A DNA stretch of 64,000 nt from Psychrobacter pygoscelis (GTDB taxonomy: Bacteria > Pseudomonadota > Gammaproteobacteria > Pseudomonadales > Moraxellaceae): NCBI RefSeq assembly GCF_004335015.1, contig NZ_RQRU01000004.1, forward strand, positions 1-64,000. The letters are read 5' to 3'. Positions within the stretch are counted from its first letter, which is position 1; the number at the start of each line of letters is the position of its first letter. Made by a program: the position numbers and the translations under genes. Shown here piece after piece: positions 40,960 through 49,899 of this stretch. The notes under the pieces are model-generated. The model made no database searches, was not told the DNA's origin, and worked only from the letters and a program-made list of their open reading frames with translations.

Positions 40960-41454
40960 ATTAGGTTTCTAGTTATTAATTTAAGTAGAATTTAGCACGG
41001 TATTATTAGATGTACAATCTTAGAAAGTGCTTTTTGTATTAATAATTGCAAAGGTTCAGGTTAGGTATTAAGTCGTCTTAATTGTCTGGCTGATGATCGT
41101 TTCGCTTCTGCAGTCTTTGTTAAAGTATGAGTTTGACAATTCTACTTAGCGCTATTTATCGGTTGGCTATGCGTGTGTGAGTTAAGGGTTTTATGCATGA
41201 GTGGTTGAGAATCAATGCTTCGCAAGACGGAATACACGAAGTGTAATGAGTATCAGCCTGTCGCAAGGGAGAGTCTATAATTTTTCGATACAGAGCTTTA
41301 TAGGAAATTAAACCTTTGAGAGTCCTATTCAAAGTAGTTTTGATAAATTGGTCTTGCGCTGCCTATGAGGAGGGATAAAACAAAGGTTTGGGGAACCTTT
41401 GTCCCGACGCAAGAGAAAATCTGTGATTTTCTGGCATGCAATTTTTTAACGGCG
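40960..41454. other. intergenic region with adjacent small palindromes
   Basis: No gene is visible. The right half holds two close hairpins: ACAAAGGTT/AACCTTTGT at 41380-41402 and AGAAAATC/GATTTTCT at 41413-41431, joined by a short GACGCA linker. Their layout resembles, in diverged form, the palindrome pair inside the 125-bp units that follow. Confidence 0.5.
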
Positions 41455-41704
41455 CTCATAAGCCACCTATGCGGTGTTTTCTTATTTTTTAGGCTTACGT
41501 TGGAAGCATAACTTTTGAAAATCCTATTTAAAGGATTTTCCTTGCGAACCTAACAAAGCAGCGCTTTGTTTTAACGGTTCTCATAAGCCACCTATGCGGT
41601 GTTTTCTTATTTTTTAGGCTTACGTTGGAAGCATAACTTTTGAAAATCCTATTTAAAGGATTTTCCTTGCGAACCTAACAAAGCAGTGCTTTGTTTTAAC
41701 GGTT
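41455..41704. repeat. tandem 125-bp unit (2 copies) carrying a degenerate CRISPR half-repeat
   Basis: Two copies, 41455-41579 and 41580-41704, differ at very few positions (for example C or T in GCAGYGCTTTG). Each begins with CTCATAAGCCACCTATGCGG, the first part of the degenerate terminal CRISPR repeat that starts at 41705. About 100 bases follow, holding the palindromes GAAAATCC..GGATTTTC and CAAAGCAGYGCTTTG. The unit thus looks like a duplication that included the old end of the array. The Cas6f-type stem (CACC/GGTG) is still present in each copy. Confidence 0.85.
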
Positions 41705-41972
41705 CTCATAAGCCACCTATGCGGTGTGGAAGAAGCCAAGCTGTCTATTAAACTGGTCTTCATTTTTCTAAGCCACCTATGCGGTGGTGAAGTGGGATAA
41801 GAAAAACGAAGCGATGGCGACACTTTTCTAAGCCACCTGTGCGGTGGTGAAGGTTAAACGTGTTCATGGTGCAAGCTTTGCATGTTTCTAAGCCACCTGT
41901 GCGGTGGTGAAGGAGTTGTATTTCTGCGCTTTAGCTTGCATTGTTTTCTAAGCCACCTGTGCGGTGGTGAAG
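41705..41972 (-). CRISPR. type I-F CRISPR array, 5 repeats and 4 spacers
   Basis: Repeats of 28 bp lie at 41705, 41765, 41825, 41885 and 41945, with an exact 60-bp period and four 32-bp spacers (from 41733, 41793, 41853 and 41913). On the transcribed - strand the repeat begins CTTCACCACCGC, forms the stem CCACC/GGTGG and ends GGTGGCTTAGAAA, giving the 5' handle CTTAGAAA, close to the I-F handle CTAAGAAA. The copy at 41705 is degenerate at both ends, and the two leader-distal repeats have CCTAT where the three newer ones have CCTGT. The leader is therefore on the cas6f side. I could not match the spacers to anything in the window. Confidence 0.97.
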
Positions 41973-42150
41973 AGGAATTATAAACCTCGAAACGTAGTTT
42001 TAACAAGGTTTGGAGGGCTAAAAACCCTTTATTACCCTCCATTTTTTATCTTATTTCAACTCGTTGATTTCATTATAAATTTTTAAATAGTTCAAAAAAA
42101 GGGTTTTTAATTCCAATTTTTGGGTAATTCGTCATTACCTATTTATTAAC
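41973..42150 (-). promoter_or_regulatory. CRISPR leader region
   Basis: This AT-rich stretch between cas6f and the newest repeat is where the I-F leader and array promoter should lie. It holds A and T runs and a GGAGGG/CCCTCC inverted repeat near 42012-42040 that might end the cas transcript. Exact promoter elements cannot be fixed by eye. Confidence 0.6.
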
Positions 42151-42747
42151 TTACCAATGGGGTACAGTTACCTCTGTAGTCATGGTGTTGAGACCATAGG
42201 TGTTAAAAGTCCCTTCAAGAGGGCTGTCTACCAATTTTTGTAGGATAGACAGCCTATAAGGAACACCAGTTGTTTCACTTTTCATATTAATAAAAGGGAC
42301 TTTCAACTCTGGCTTGCGTTTTTTAACCGTTACCATAGCGTCTTCATAGCTAACCCCTAGCTTTTTAGCGAGAGTCTGCGCCTGAGTCTCTGCTGGCTTA
42401 AAGCGATAGCGTTTGACTACCGCATGGCCTGTCGCTTTATTACCTACCTCAGCGATGCTTTTTATATGCACGTAGTCGGTGAGGCGAGATAGCCAGTTTT
42501 TCAAGTCCAGCTTTTCTAAGTCTGCTTGGCTTGGGGCAAAGACGCGTAGCTTATGCCCCAGCTTTGAAGACTTCTCCTTTTTATCATCGTAATGATAGTC
42601 TGGGAAGCTCACTCCGATACTGTCGATGCCATGTTTATTTTTGATATCGGCTAGGGCTATATGCAACTGGGTATAGAGCTTTTGCCAGATAAAGTAGGGC
42701 GATATGTCGGGGTCGGGTACTAGGGTTAGCTCTTGGTAGTATTTCAT
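42151..42747 (-). CDS. cas6f: Cas6f (Csy4) crRNA-processing endoribonuclease
   Basis: This 198-residue protein cuts the I-F precursor RNA at the base of the repeat hairpin and stays bound to the crRNA 3' end. The catalytic histidine matches H29 (LYTQLHIALAD), the same number as in Pseudomonas Csy4, and GIDSIGVSFPDYHYDD follows as in that protein. The arginine-rich helix is present (YRFKPAETQAQTLAKKLGV), and the end region reads FNTYGLNTMTTEVTVPHW. It is the last gene of the operon, three bases after csy3 and just before the array leader. Confidence 0.95.
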   Translation of the reverse strand: MKYYQELTLVPDPDISPYFIWQKLYTQLHIALADIKNKHGIDSIGVSFPDYHYDDKKEKSSKLGHKLRVFAPSQADLEKLDLKNWLSRLTDYVHIKSIAEVGNKATGHAVVKRYRFKPAETQAQTLAKKLGVSYEDAMVTVKKRKPELKVPFINMKSETTGVPYRLSILQKLVDSPLEGTFNTYGLNTMTTEVTVPHW

Positions 42748-42750
42748 AAC

Positions 42751-43728
42751 CTAATCCTTACCACCGAATACACCACCACGGATTAAGGTAGCGATAACGT
42801 AGTGTTTATCTTGCTCAGTAATGTTGTTTTTATCTATCCATTTGGCTAATAACTTATAGAAGCTATTATTACCTCTACGATGCGCTTCACCTTTGGTGGT
42901 TACTGATCCATATGGTTCAATAGCAATAGGTAAAACTTTCGCTTGATCTACATTATACCAAGTATCAACGGTTCGAATAGCATTACCAATTTTCTCTGAA
43001 TGCATTGCCGCACAGTCATTGATGGCAAATAGAATACGCGACTTCTCGCCAGCAGGTACGTTTAACACCATTTCTTGTGATGGCCAGACTCGTTGTCCTT
43101 TACCTATTTTTGCATAAGCGATGACTTCAATATATTCAAAGCTATCTCCACTCAAGCCACTTTGAATCAAGTTAACCAACTCATTATAGTCCTTTGTGTC
43201 ATTGCTAATGGTATCCATTTCATTTAGAGGGTAGTCATAACTATTAAAGACCCATTGTTTATCAGCAGTAATTATTACTACTTTTAAGCTTTCAGCGCCC
43301 ACACGATTACGCCATAAAAACCTACCATTAACTAAGTTATAAGCATAGCGACGAGATAGTTCTTCGAATGTCAAACTTGCACGATACTCTTCAATAATTT
43401 TTGATAGAGCCAATTGAAATTCTGGCTGATTGCATGCTGTAGCATCCTCTAAACTACCCATGATTTTAAGACTGAAGCTCAGTTTCAAGGTATTAGAATC
43501 GTGAGGTAGTGCAGCATCATCGCCCCAAGATAGGTTAGACTTCGATTTATCAGCATCTTTGGCACTATATTGGCTGTGCGTAGCTCTGTTACGCTTTTCA
43601 TGAAGCTCAATAGGTTGCCAAGCTGAGTTTTGCATTTCTGACATATTGTCGTTCCAGACGCCTGAATGCATTAGTGCGTCAGATATTTCAAGGTTACGGC
43701 TAAAGGCTAGTACTTCTGGGAATTTCAT
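42751..43728 (-). CDS. csy3: Csy3 (Cas7f), backbone subunit of the I-F Cascade
   Basis: This 325-residue protein is the crRNA-binding backbone, six copies of which coat the spacer in the Csy complex. The family signature is seen in FPEVLAFSRNLEISDALMHS and in SRRYAYNLVNGRFLWRNR, with VWPSQEM later. The ATG at 43728 is chosen because AAGGAG lies six bases before it, rather than the in-frame TTG two codons upstream. Length is close to Pseudomonas Csy3 (342). Spacing to csy2 is about 20 bp. Confidence 0.95.
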   Translation of the reverse strand: MKFPEVLAFSRNLEISDALMHSGVWNDNMSEMQNSAWQPIELHEKRNRATHSQYSAKDADKSKSNLSWGDDAALPHDSNTLKLSFSLKIMGSLEDATACNQPEFQLALSKIIEEYRASLTFEELSRRYAYNLVNGRFLWRNRVGAESLKVVIITADKQWVFNSYDYPLNEMDTISNDTKDYNELVNLIQSGLSGDSFEYIEVIAYAKIGKGQRVWPSQEMVLNVPAGEKSRILFAINDCAAMHSEKIGNAIRTVDTWYNVDQAKVLPIAIEPYGSVTTKGEAHRRGNNSFYKLLAKWIDKNNITEQDKHYVIATLIRGGVFGGKD

Positions 43729-43751
43729 GTTCAACTCCTTATAATGATAGG

Positions 43752-44777
43752 TTAGTCGTCGTAGTTAAACTCATAAACAGAGCTTTCGTATTGATAATCG
43801 TCGCTCGTTGTTTCTAGGTTGGATAAAGCTGATTGACGACATAGATACCAATCAGCTTCATAGTGATACTGCCAAATTAAAGCATCGATACTACTAATTC
43901 GATGAGTGCTAAGCCATTCGCCAATGCTATAAACAGCCTCTACAAAGCTAAATGGATATTCTGGACTTCTAGCGCCTATCACTTCTCCTTTTTCTTGCAA
44001 AGGAGCGATAGCACTATATCCTGTCATTATCGGCACTAACCAGCCTTTTGCAGGCTTCTCCTTTAGTACCCATTCTACTCGATCAAAAGAACTATCAGAG
44101 GTGTTGATTGACTCGGTCAACGAATCAGACTTCGCTTGGTACGTTAGACGTGAGAAGTCCAGCCAAGCCTCTAGTAGGTCGATATCGTTATTATCAGCTT
44201 TCAAGGTTTTGTAGTGCTCAATTAGTACAGAATGACGATCGCACAATACAAAGCTTGGCATCAGCTTTCGTTTGAGCAGTCTTACTTGTAATTCAGCGTC
44301 ATCAGCACTTTCAGGCTGATTGTAAACAGAGATACCTTCAATCTTGGTAATACTTCCGCCTGCTAGCTTAAGACGATTGGCTTGACTCATAACTTGCTGT
44401 TTAATATTTAAAATCTCTTGCTCACGGCTAAGGTATAAATGGTCACAACTTAGTAATAATGACACGCATAGGTTCATTTTACCTTCTTCAATAATAGGAG
44501 GAGAAGAAGAGGCGTGCTTTTTAAAAGTAGGCGAAGCTTTGCGCTGGATAAAGGTAAAATCTCCAAAGCCTTTAGCTTGATAAGTATGCGACTCATGAGC
44601 GTGGCAAAATACCGCACAACCCTGAATATCAATGGGATAGTTGTCTCGAAGTTTTAGTCCTAAGGCGTGACTGAATCCTAAGAAATGGGTGATAGCAGGA
44701 AAGCCAAAAGTGAGACCAGCCACACAGTTGGCATTTTGTACATGAATTCGTTCTAAAAGGATATAGGTGCGACTCAT
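43752..44777 (-). CDS. csy2: Csy2 (Cas5f), 5'-handle-binding subunit of the I-F Cascade
   Basis: This 341-residue protein pairs with Csy1 at the 5' end of the crRNA. The N-terminal YILLERIHVQNANCVAGLTFGF and GFSHAL region is the Cas5f signature. It overlaps the csy1 stop by four bases (ATGA). Length is near that of the Pseudomonas protein (327). Confidence 0.93.
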   Translation of the reverse strand: MSRTYILLERIHVQNANCVAGLTFGFPAITHFLGFSHALGLKLRDNYPIDIQGCAVFCHAHESHTYQAKGFGDFTFIQRKASPTFKKHASSSPPIIEEGKMNLCVSLLLSCDHLYLSREQEILNIKQQVMSQANRLKLAGGSITKIEGISVYNQPESADDAELQVRLLKRKLMPSFVLCDRHSVLIEHYKTLKADNNDIDLLEAWLDFSRLTYQAKSDSLTESINTSDSSFDRVEWVLKEKPAKGWLVPIMTGYSAIAPLQEKGEVIGARSPEYPFSFVEAVYSIGEWLSTHRISSIDALIWQYHYEADWYLCRQSALSNLETTSDDYQYESSVYEFNYDD

Positions 44778-46546
44778 AATGGACTCTCCTTATTAGCATT
44801 TAACTCATACTCTGTTAGTCTGCTAGCTTCAGTTTGGGCGATAAATTCTCGTAGAGCAGGTGTCAGTATTTTTTGCCATTGCTGACGATACTGAGTCCCT
44901 AAAGACAGCTTGCCACCTTTATGATCGATAAAAGCATTTATCCAGTGAGCGAAGCTCTTGGCCAAATCTTCTTGCCAATCGGTAGCTTGCCTTGCATTTT
45001 GAAAATCTTCGTCCTGCCAGTAGCTACCCAACCAATACTGCTCATGCAAAGGTAATTGACTGAGATCAAATTCTGGCGCATCTTTTAATTTATTCTGTAG
45101 TAATGCTACCTCTGCTAATACCACATCCACAATGTCATTGATGATAGATATGATGCGTTTTTTTCTCACTAAGTTTTGTTCTAGTTGTTTGTTTCTTAAT
45201 ACTAATAAGAGGTTTCTTAGTTCTCTAAATGAGGCTCTAGCGATATAGGCTAAGTTCTGATTAAAAACGGTATTCTCCTTAAATTTGTAGCGATCGATAG
45301 GCTGTTGTGCTCTTGGATGCATCGGAGGTGGAGCACTAGGGAGTAGGGTTAAACTACCAGAACGTTTGCCATTGAGACTAGAGACGTTATGGTGTTTAGA
45401 CTGGGTGACCTGAAGCTTTGCAGTAATGGGATAAAAAGTATCTGGCTCGTTAAAAAACTGAGCATTTTTACGAGCTAGCTTAGCAGGCATATCTTTTTGC
45501 CGAGTTTGCCAAACTCGTTCATCTACCGCTTGTGCAAGGGTTGACGACATTAGTGGACATAGTAGGTGATAACCATCTTTAACAGGGAAATAGACCTGTT
45601 TTAGTAATTCATGAGTACAAATCTTTTCACTTTCCAATGATAATAAGAACCCATTTATCCATGACTGCAATTGCTCATCATTTGTAGAAAAAGCAGATAA
45701 GATATTAATATCCTCACAGACTGCTTCTCCAAGTGATTTATTACCAACTGGAATAGTCATAAATTCCGCTATAGGGCTATATTTAGAGTCAGTGTAGGCA
45801 TAGTCCAAAATAGGGTCTTTAATATGATATGTGGACACAAAGCCATCTTTATGTAACTTTTCATATTTAAAAGCGTTTAAATTTCCATGATTCTCCTTAA
45901 TTTTTTTACTTCGAGCACTCGAGTGAGTCAGTTTTCCAACATGGCTTACGTTTAAATATATGTTTTTTGCATTTATAGAAGCATCAGTAATCCATTGATT
46001 AGGTTCAAACTTTTCAGTAATTTTTTGCCTTTTAGCGATGATTAAATGACCAATAGATGGATTATTCTTTTTTAGTGTATCGATAATATGGATACTTTTT
46101 TCTATCTCATCCACTTTAATAGTCGCTTGCAGAATATGGTCAAAAGCTTGTTTAACTTCTTTGCTTTCTGATGATTTAACGATAACTTTTTGTAGTATCC
46201 TAATAGCTTTTTCGACCTGCTTTTTCTGTTCAATGTTATTAGTATTATTGCTGTCAATCAGGTCAAGATCATCAATGATTAAGGTTAATCGAGCTAGCCA
46301 TTGGTCATCTTTTAATGATATGGATTCCCAATGTTGTTTTAGTTGCAGTAATTGATTTAGCCGTATATTCAGATGGTGCGTGGCCTCATACCCTTTAGTA
46401 ATATTTTCCACTTCTTCTTTTAAGCCATCAGCTTTGATGGTTTTGATAATATCTTGGTATTCAGCTAAGAGAGATTTTTCGATTTTTTCATCGAAAAATT
46501 GCTTTATCTTTTCTACTCCTAGCTGAGTGGTCGATGTATTATTCAT
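44774..46546 (-). CDS. csy1: Csy1 (Cas8f), large subunit of the I-F Cascade, with internal insertion
   Basis: This is the PAM-sensing large subunit of the I-F surveillance complex. The family end is clear: KQVYFPVKDGYHLLCPLMSS, NVSSLNGKRSGSLTLLPSAP, and RASFRELRNLLLVL near the C-terminus. The protein has 590 residues against about 434 in Pseudomonas aeruginosa. By alignment from memory, residues 1-35 (VEKIKQFFDEKIEKSL) and the segment from about 185 (FEPNQWITDASINAKNIYL) match the Pseudomonas N-terminus. The surplus of about 150 residues lies between them and is helical and charged, with coiled-coil character. What it does is not known to me. The gene sits 11 bp after cas2-3. Confidence 0.92.
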   Translation of the reverse strand: MNNTSTTQLGVEKIKQFFDEKIEKSLLAEYQDIIKTIKADGLKEEVENITKGYEATHHLNIRLNQLLQLKQHWESISLKDDQWLARLTLIIDDLDLIDSNNTNNIEQKKQVEKAIRILQKVIVKSSESKEVKQAFDHILQATIKVDEIEKSIHIIDTLKKNNPSIGHLIIAKRQKITEKFEPNQWITDASINAKNIYLNVSHVGKLTHSSARSKKIKENHGNLNAFKYEKLHKDGFVSTYHIKDPILDYAYTDSKYSPIAEFMTIPVGNKSLGEAVCEDINILSAFSTNDEQLQSWINGFLLSLESEKICTHELLKQVYFPVKDGYHLLCPLMSSTLAQAVDERVWQTRQKDMPAKLARKNAQFFNEPDTFYPITAKLQVTQSKHHNVSSLNGKRSGSLTLLPSAPPPMHPRAQQPIDRYKFKENTVFNQNLAYIARASFRELRNLLLVLRNKQLEQNLVRKKRIISIINDIVDVVLAEVALLQNKLKDAPEFDLSQLPLHEQYWLGSYWQDEDFQNARQATDWQEDLAKSFAHWINAFIDHKGGKLSLGTQYRQQWQKILTPALREFIAQTEASRLTEYELNANKESPL

Positions 46547-46557
46547 GCTAACTCCTT

Positions 46558-49500
46558 TTAAAGGGCTTGATGGATACCTAGTAAGGGTGAATACAGCCAG
46601 TTGGCAACTTTTTTTGATTTCATCAATCTTACTTGTCCATAGACCCTACTAATATAAGGTAAGGGTTTATTTAACTTTTCAGCAAGCTGAAAATAAGCCT
46701 CACTGACATTCGTACTTCCCCATGCGTTGTTGCCTTGATAGATAGAGATATTAATTGTTTGGATATCGTCCGTATCATAATATTCATGGGGTGATGACTG
46801 CTCATTAATTCTTTGCCAAATACCGTTTGGGTACTCTTCACTGACGTTAAGACAATAGCCTATATCAGCCATTGATTTTCTAAAGGGCGTTCGTCTTTGC
46901 ATCTCACTATTCCAGTGCATGTTATATCGCCACCAGTTTTTAGCATTTAACTTATAATTTTCATGACCACCAAACAATATATGACGGTAGGCTAAATGCT
47001 CCATATCGACTAATTTGTCTTGTGGTGATAATTGACTGGGATACTGAATACAAGGAATAGCATTAACTTGAGTGTACTCATCTTTTCTTAATAGTGTTTG
47101 GATATTCTTAGATACAAGACGGTTATTTTTAGTCTCGAACCCAGGCCTGGTATAACAAATAGCCCTACCTTTAAGCGATCGAATATTTTGCTCTAAAATA
47201 TAGTAATTATGAGTATCAGGAACTTGTTTGCGGTGTCGTTGAATTCGACCTGCCAATTGAACTAATGAACGCATAGAGCTTGGTTCAGCAATGGCCCAAT
47301 CATAATCATGATCCCGTCCAACCTCAGCCACAGAGGTGGCTAGAACGACAAATATATGATGTTGAGCGTTACTGCCGTTCAGCGCAGACACTATGCTAGA
47401 ATTTTGCCATAAACTACTTGGATCGTGCCTATCCAAGGTACAATCAAGAGTCTTTTCAATTTCTGCTCGTTGTAGTAATGGATATTGACTGTGGTAGACA
47501 CAATAATGTAATTGGGTGTCAGCAGGAACCGGTATTGCAAACAGTCTTTTTGCTATAGCGACCAGTGGGTTGATATTGGCAAATCTAACCAAGCCAATAG
47601 AGACAGCTTGTTGGTTAGCAGGATGTATTTGATGATGGTGGTGATGTAATTCGATACAATTATGCTGAATGAGCTGGGCTAAGGACTGATACAAATCAGT
47701 ATCATCATCTTTGATATCAGTACTAATGAGTTTGGCTTTACGCAGTGGTTGTGCGTTTTTTATTAGGTTTTGACATCGTGTTTTAACATACTCATTATGG
47801 CTTTGCCGATAGGATTTGAAATCAGCAATTTCTGCGATATGCTGTTTGTATTCATCAAACCAACCACATATGACAGCTGGCATGGGGTCTATTGAGGTAT
47901 CTTTATGATAAGCTTGTCTCCCTGATTGGTAGGCATCAAATAATGCATAAGCAAAATCGGGGGGCATACTAGCAGTAGATAACAGAACTTTAGCGCCCAG
48001 CATTCCTGCCCAGTTCACCAGTCTGGATAGAGCTGGTAGGTCGTCAGGGCCAAACTCATCTGGTTCATCTAAGACTAGATCCGCTGTAAGCAAACGAAGC
48101 ATAGGTACGATTTGCCGACCACCACGGGCACCTTCGGTAGCTGGCGTTAAGTGATCAATAGTACTGACTAATATAGGGGCGTGTAAGAGCTTTTGCGCCT
48201 TGCTATTATCGGCTAAATAAGTAGAGGTGAATCCTTCATTGATGTCGATGTCATCATACTCAATCTCATAGTCTTCCTCACCGATATCTAAGCTTTCACT
48301 GCCTATCTTTGCGCAAGCCGACCTTACTTCCTCTTCAAAATTATCTAGAGGTATCTGATTCTCCAAATTTAAGATTGCCTGAGAGCCGATAACAGTAGCT
48401 ACATCCATATCATCGATTTTTAGTAGAGCTTGCAAAGCCCTGCCAGTTTGTAGTGTCAAACTTCTTAACCCAAGGGCAATACTGAATCGACAGCCTTTAT
48501 TTCTATCGGCTAAAGCATACATGATACGAGCGTTAGCCAGTGTTTTACCTTTACCAGTCGAAGCCATACAAATCCCAAAAAAGCCGTGTTTATTAGCTTG
48601 AGTTTGATAGCGTTTGGCTATTAAGAAAGCATCATCTTGCCATTTAAAATCACGCTTATTAGCGTCGCTAGATTGACGTGTGAGCAGTCCATTTCGCAAT
48701 ATCCGTTTGTCATCATCTAATGCTGGTAATTCGCCATTTGAGTTTTGACTAAAGTTAAACAGTTGCTTTGCAATGAAGTAAGCATGATGCGCGACCCCAA
48801 CATTATGCTCATCTAGGCGCTGTTTATACAGCCTAGTGGCTTTATAGGTGTTGGCAAAAGCCTTATAAGATTGATCTTGCCATTGAATTTTAGGTTCTTG
48901 GGCAGAGTAATGATGGTCAGCCAGCATAAGACAAAGTCTGCTAATGTGACTTAAGAAGGGGTGAGAGAGGTAGTCCTTACTTGGGTTAGTATTAAGCTGA
49001 ACCAGCGCACGCCTAGAGAGTTCGTGCGCTTTCCTTATCCAAGTTTGACTATCAAAAGGGAGGCCGAGACTAAACTGCCAGTTTTTTTGAATGTGTTTAG
49101 GTTCAACTTTACTATTATTATGATTGAGTGAATTCCAGCTATTATCAAAACATCTATTTAACCACTCATTCACAAAAGAAAAAGACGGAGCATGCTCTGG
49201 ATTATTGTTATATTGAGGCAGTCTATGATGAGATACTATCAACCAAGCTATCAAGGTAGCTAATGGTGGTAGGTTAGTTATAGGGTTAACGAACTTGACA
49301 TCCGTAGGAGTATCAATCGTTAATTGATTTAGCAGGTGCTGATTAATATTTTGCGTGTGTAAGTGTTCTAATTGCTCTAGCCAAGACGTATCACTCTTAT
49401 TGTCATGCATTTTAACGAAAGCTTCAAATAGACGAAGTGAAACCCATTCATGGCGATAAGGTTCGAATCTCAAAGAGGAAGTTTGAGGCTTTAGTTTTTC

Positions 49501-49899
49501 TTGGAACAGATCATTGGCTTTGCCAAGGTCATGAAATAGGCCGGCTATACCTGCTACAACAGCCATCAACTGAGTGATTTGCCAACCATTCTCCCATTCC
49601 GCGTGCAATAAATTCCGCCGAGTCGTATTCACAGGCACAATTCCTACCTCATTAAACTTACGCTTATTACCCACGATCCAAACCAGCTCAGACTGCCTAC
49701 GAGTCTTGATACGATGGCAACTTACAGCCGTAGATTTGGTAGCCGACTTGCGCAGCAACTGTTTGACAGTAGCCAGACCATCTTCCGTAATCGCTGTCTG
49801 CCAAACATTGCTACCGATGCGATTGGCAAAACTGTCCAATATTCGCCGAGTACGCTTAAGCACCTTCTTTTCGCACTGGGAGACAAAGGTGACGATCAT
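46558..49899 (-). CDS. cas3f: Cas2-Cas3 fusion nuclease-helicase, type I-F
   Basis: This 1113-residue protein is the I-F fusion of a Cas2-like domain and the Cas3 effector, which serves both in spacer acquisition and target DNA degradation. The Cas2-like part is about residues 1-95. The HD nuclease motif is HDLGK with H123/D124. The helicase has Walker A STGKGKT near 447-453, the DExx box as DEPD near 611, and motif VI QLAGRIQRHR near 883-892. All are intact, so it should be active. It begins immediately after the cas1 stop. Confidence 0.96.
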   Translation of the reverse strand: MIVTFVSQCEKKVLKRTRRILDSFANRIGSNVWQTAITEDGLATVKQLLRKSATKSTAVSCHRIKTRRQSELVWIVGNKRKFNEVGIVPVNTTRRNLLHAEWENGWQITQLMAVVAGIAGLFHDLGKANDLFQEKLKPQTSSLRFEPYRHEWVSLRLFEAFVKMHDNKSDTSWLEQLEHLHTQNINQHLLNQLTIDTPTDVKFVNPITNLPPLATLIAWLIVSHHRLPQYNNNPEHAPSFSFVNEWLNRCFDNSWNSLNHNNSKVEPKHIQKNWQFSLGLPFDSQTWIRKAHELSRRALVQLNTNPSKDYLSHPFLSHISRLCLMLADHHYSAQEPKIQWQDQSYKAFANTYKATRLYKQRLDEHNVGVAHHAYFIAKQLFNFSQNSNGELPALDDDKRILRNGLLTRQSSDANKRDFKWQDDAFLIAKRYQTQANKHGFFGICMASTGKGKTLANARIMYALADRNKGCRFSIALGLRSLTLQTGRALQALLKIDDMDVATVIGSQAILNLENQIPLDNFEEEVRSACAKIGSESLDIGEEDYEIEYDDIDINEGFTSTYLADNSKAQKLLHAPILVSTIDHLTPATEGARGGRQIVPMLRLLTADLVLDEPDEFGPDDLPALSRLVNWAGMLGAKVLLSTASMPPDFAYALFDAYQSGRQAYHKDTSIDPMPAVICGWFDEYKQHIAEIADFKSYRQSHNEYVKTRCQNLIKNAQPLRKAKLISTDIKDDDTDLYQSLAQLIQHNCIELHHHHHQIHPANQQAVSIGLVRFANINPLVAIAKRLFAIPVPADTQLHYCVYHSQYPLLQRAEIEKTLDCTLDRHDPSSLWQNSSIVSALNGSNAQHHIFVVLATSVAEVGRDHDYDWAIAEPSSMRSLVQLAGRIQRHRKQVPDTHNYYILEQNIRSLKGRAICYTRPGFETKNNRLVSKNIQTLLRKDEYTQVNAIPCIQYPSQLSPQDKLVDMEHLAYRHILFGGHENYKLNAKNWWRYNMHWNSEMQRRTPFRKSMADIGYCLNVSEEYPNGIWQRINEQSSPHEYYDTDDIQTINISIYQGNNAWGSTNVSEAYFQLAEKLNKPLPYISRVYGQVRLMKSKKVANWLYSPLLGIHQAL

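Noticed and set aside
41854..42042. 62-codon open frame on the - strand across the CRISPR array
   Set aside because: It is read through the repeats (PPHRWLRK occurs periodically) and has no ribosome binding site; it is an artefact of the array.
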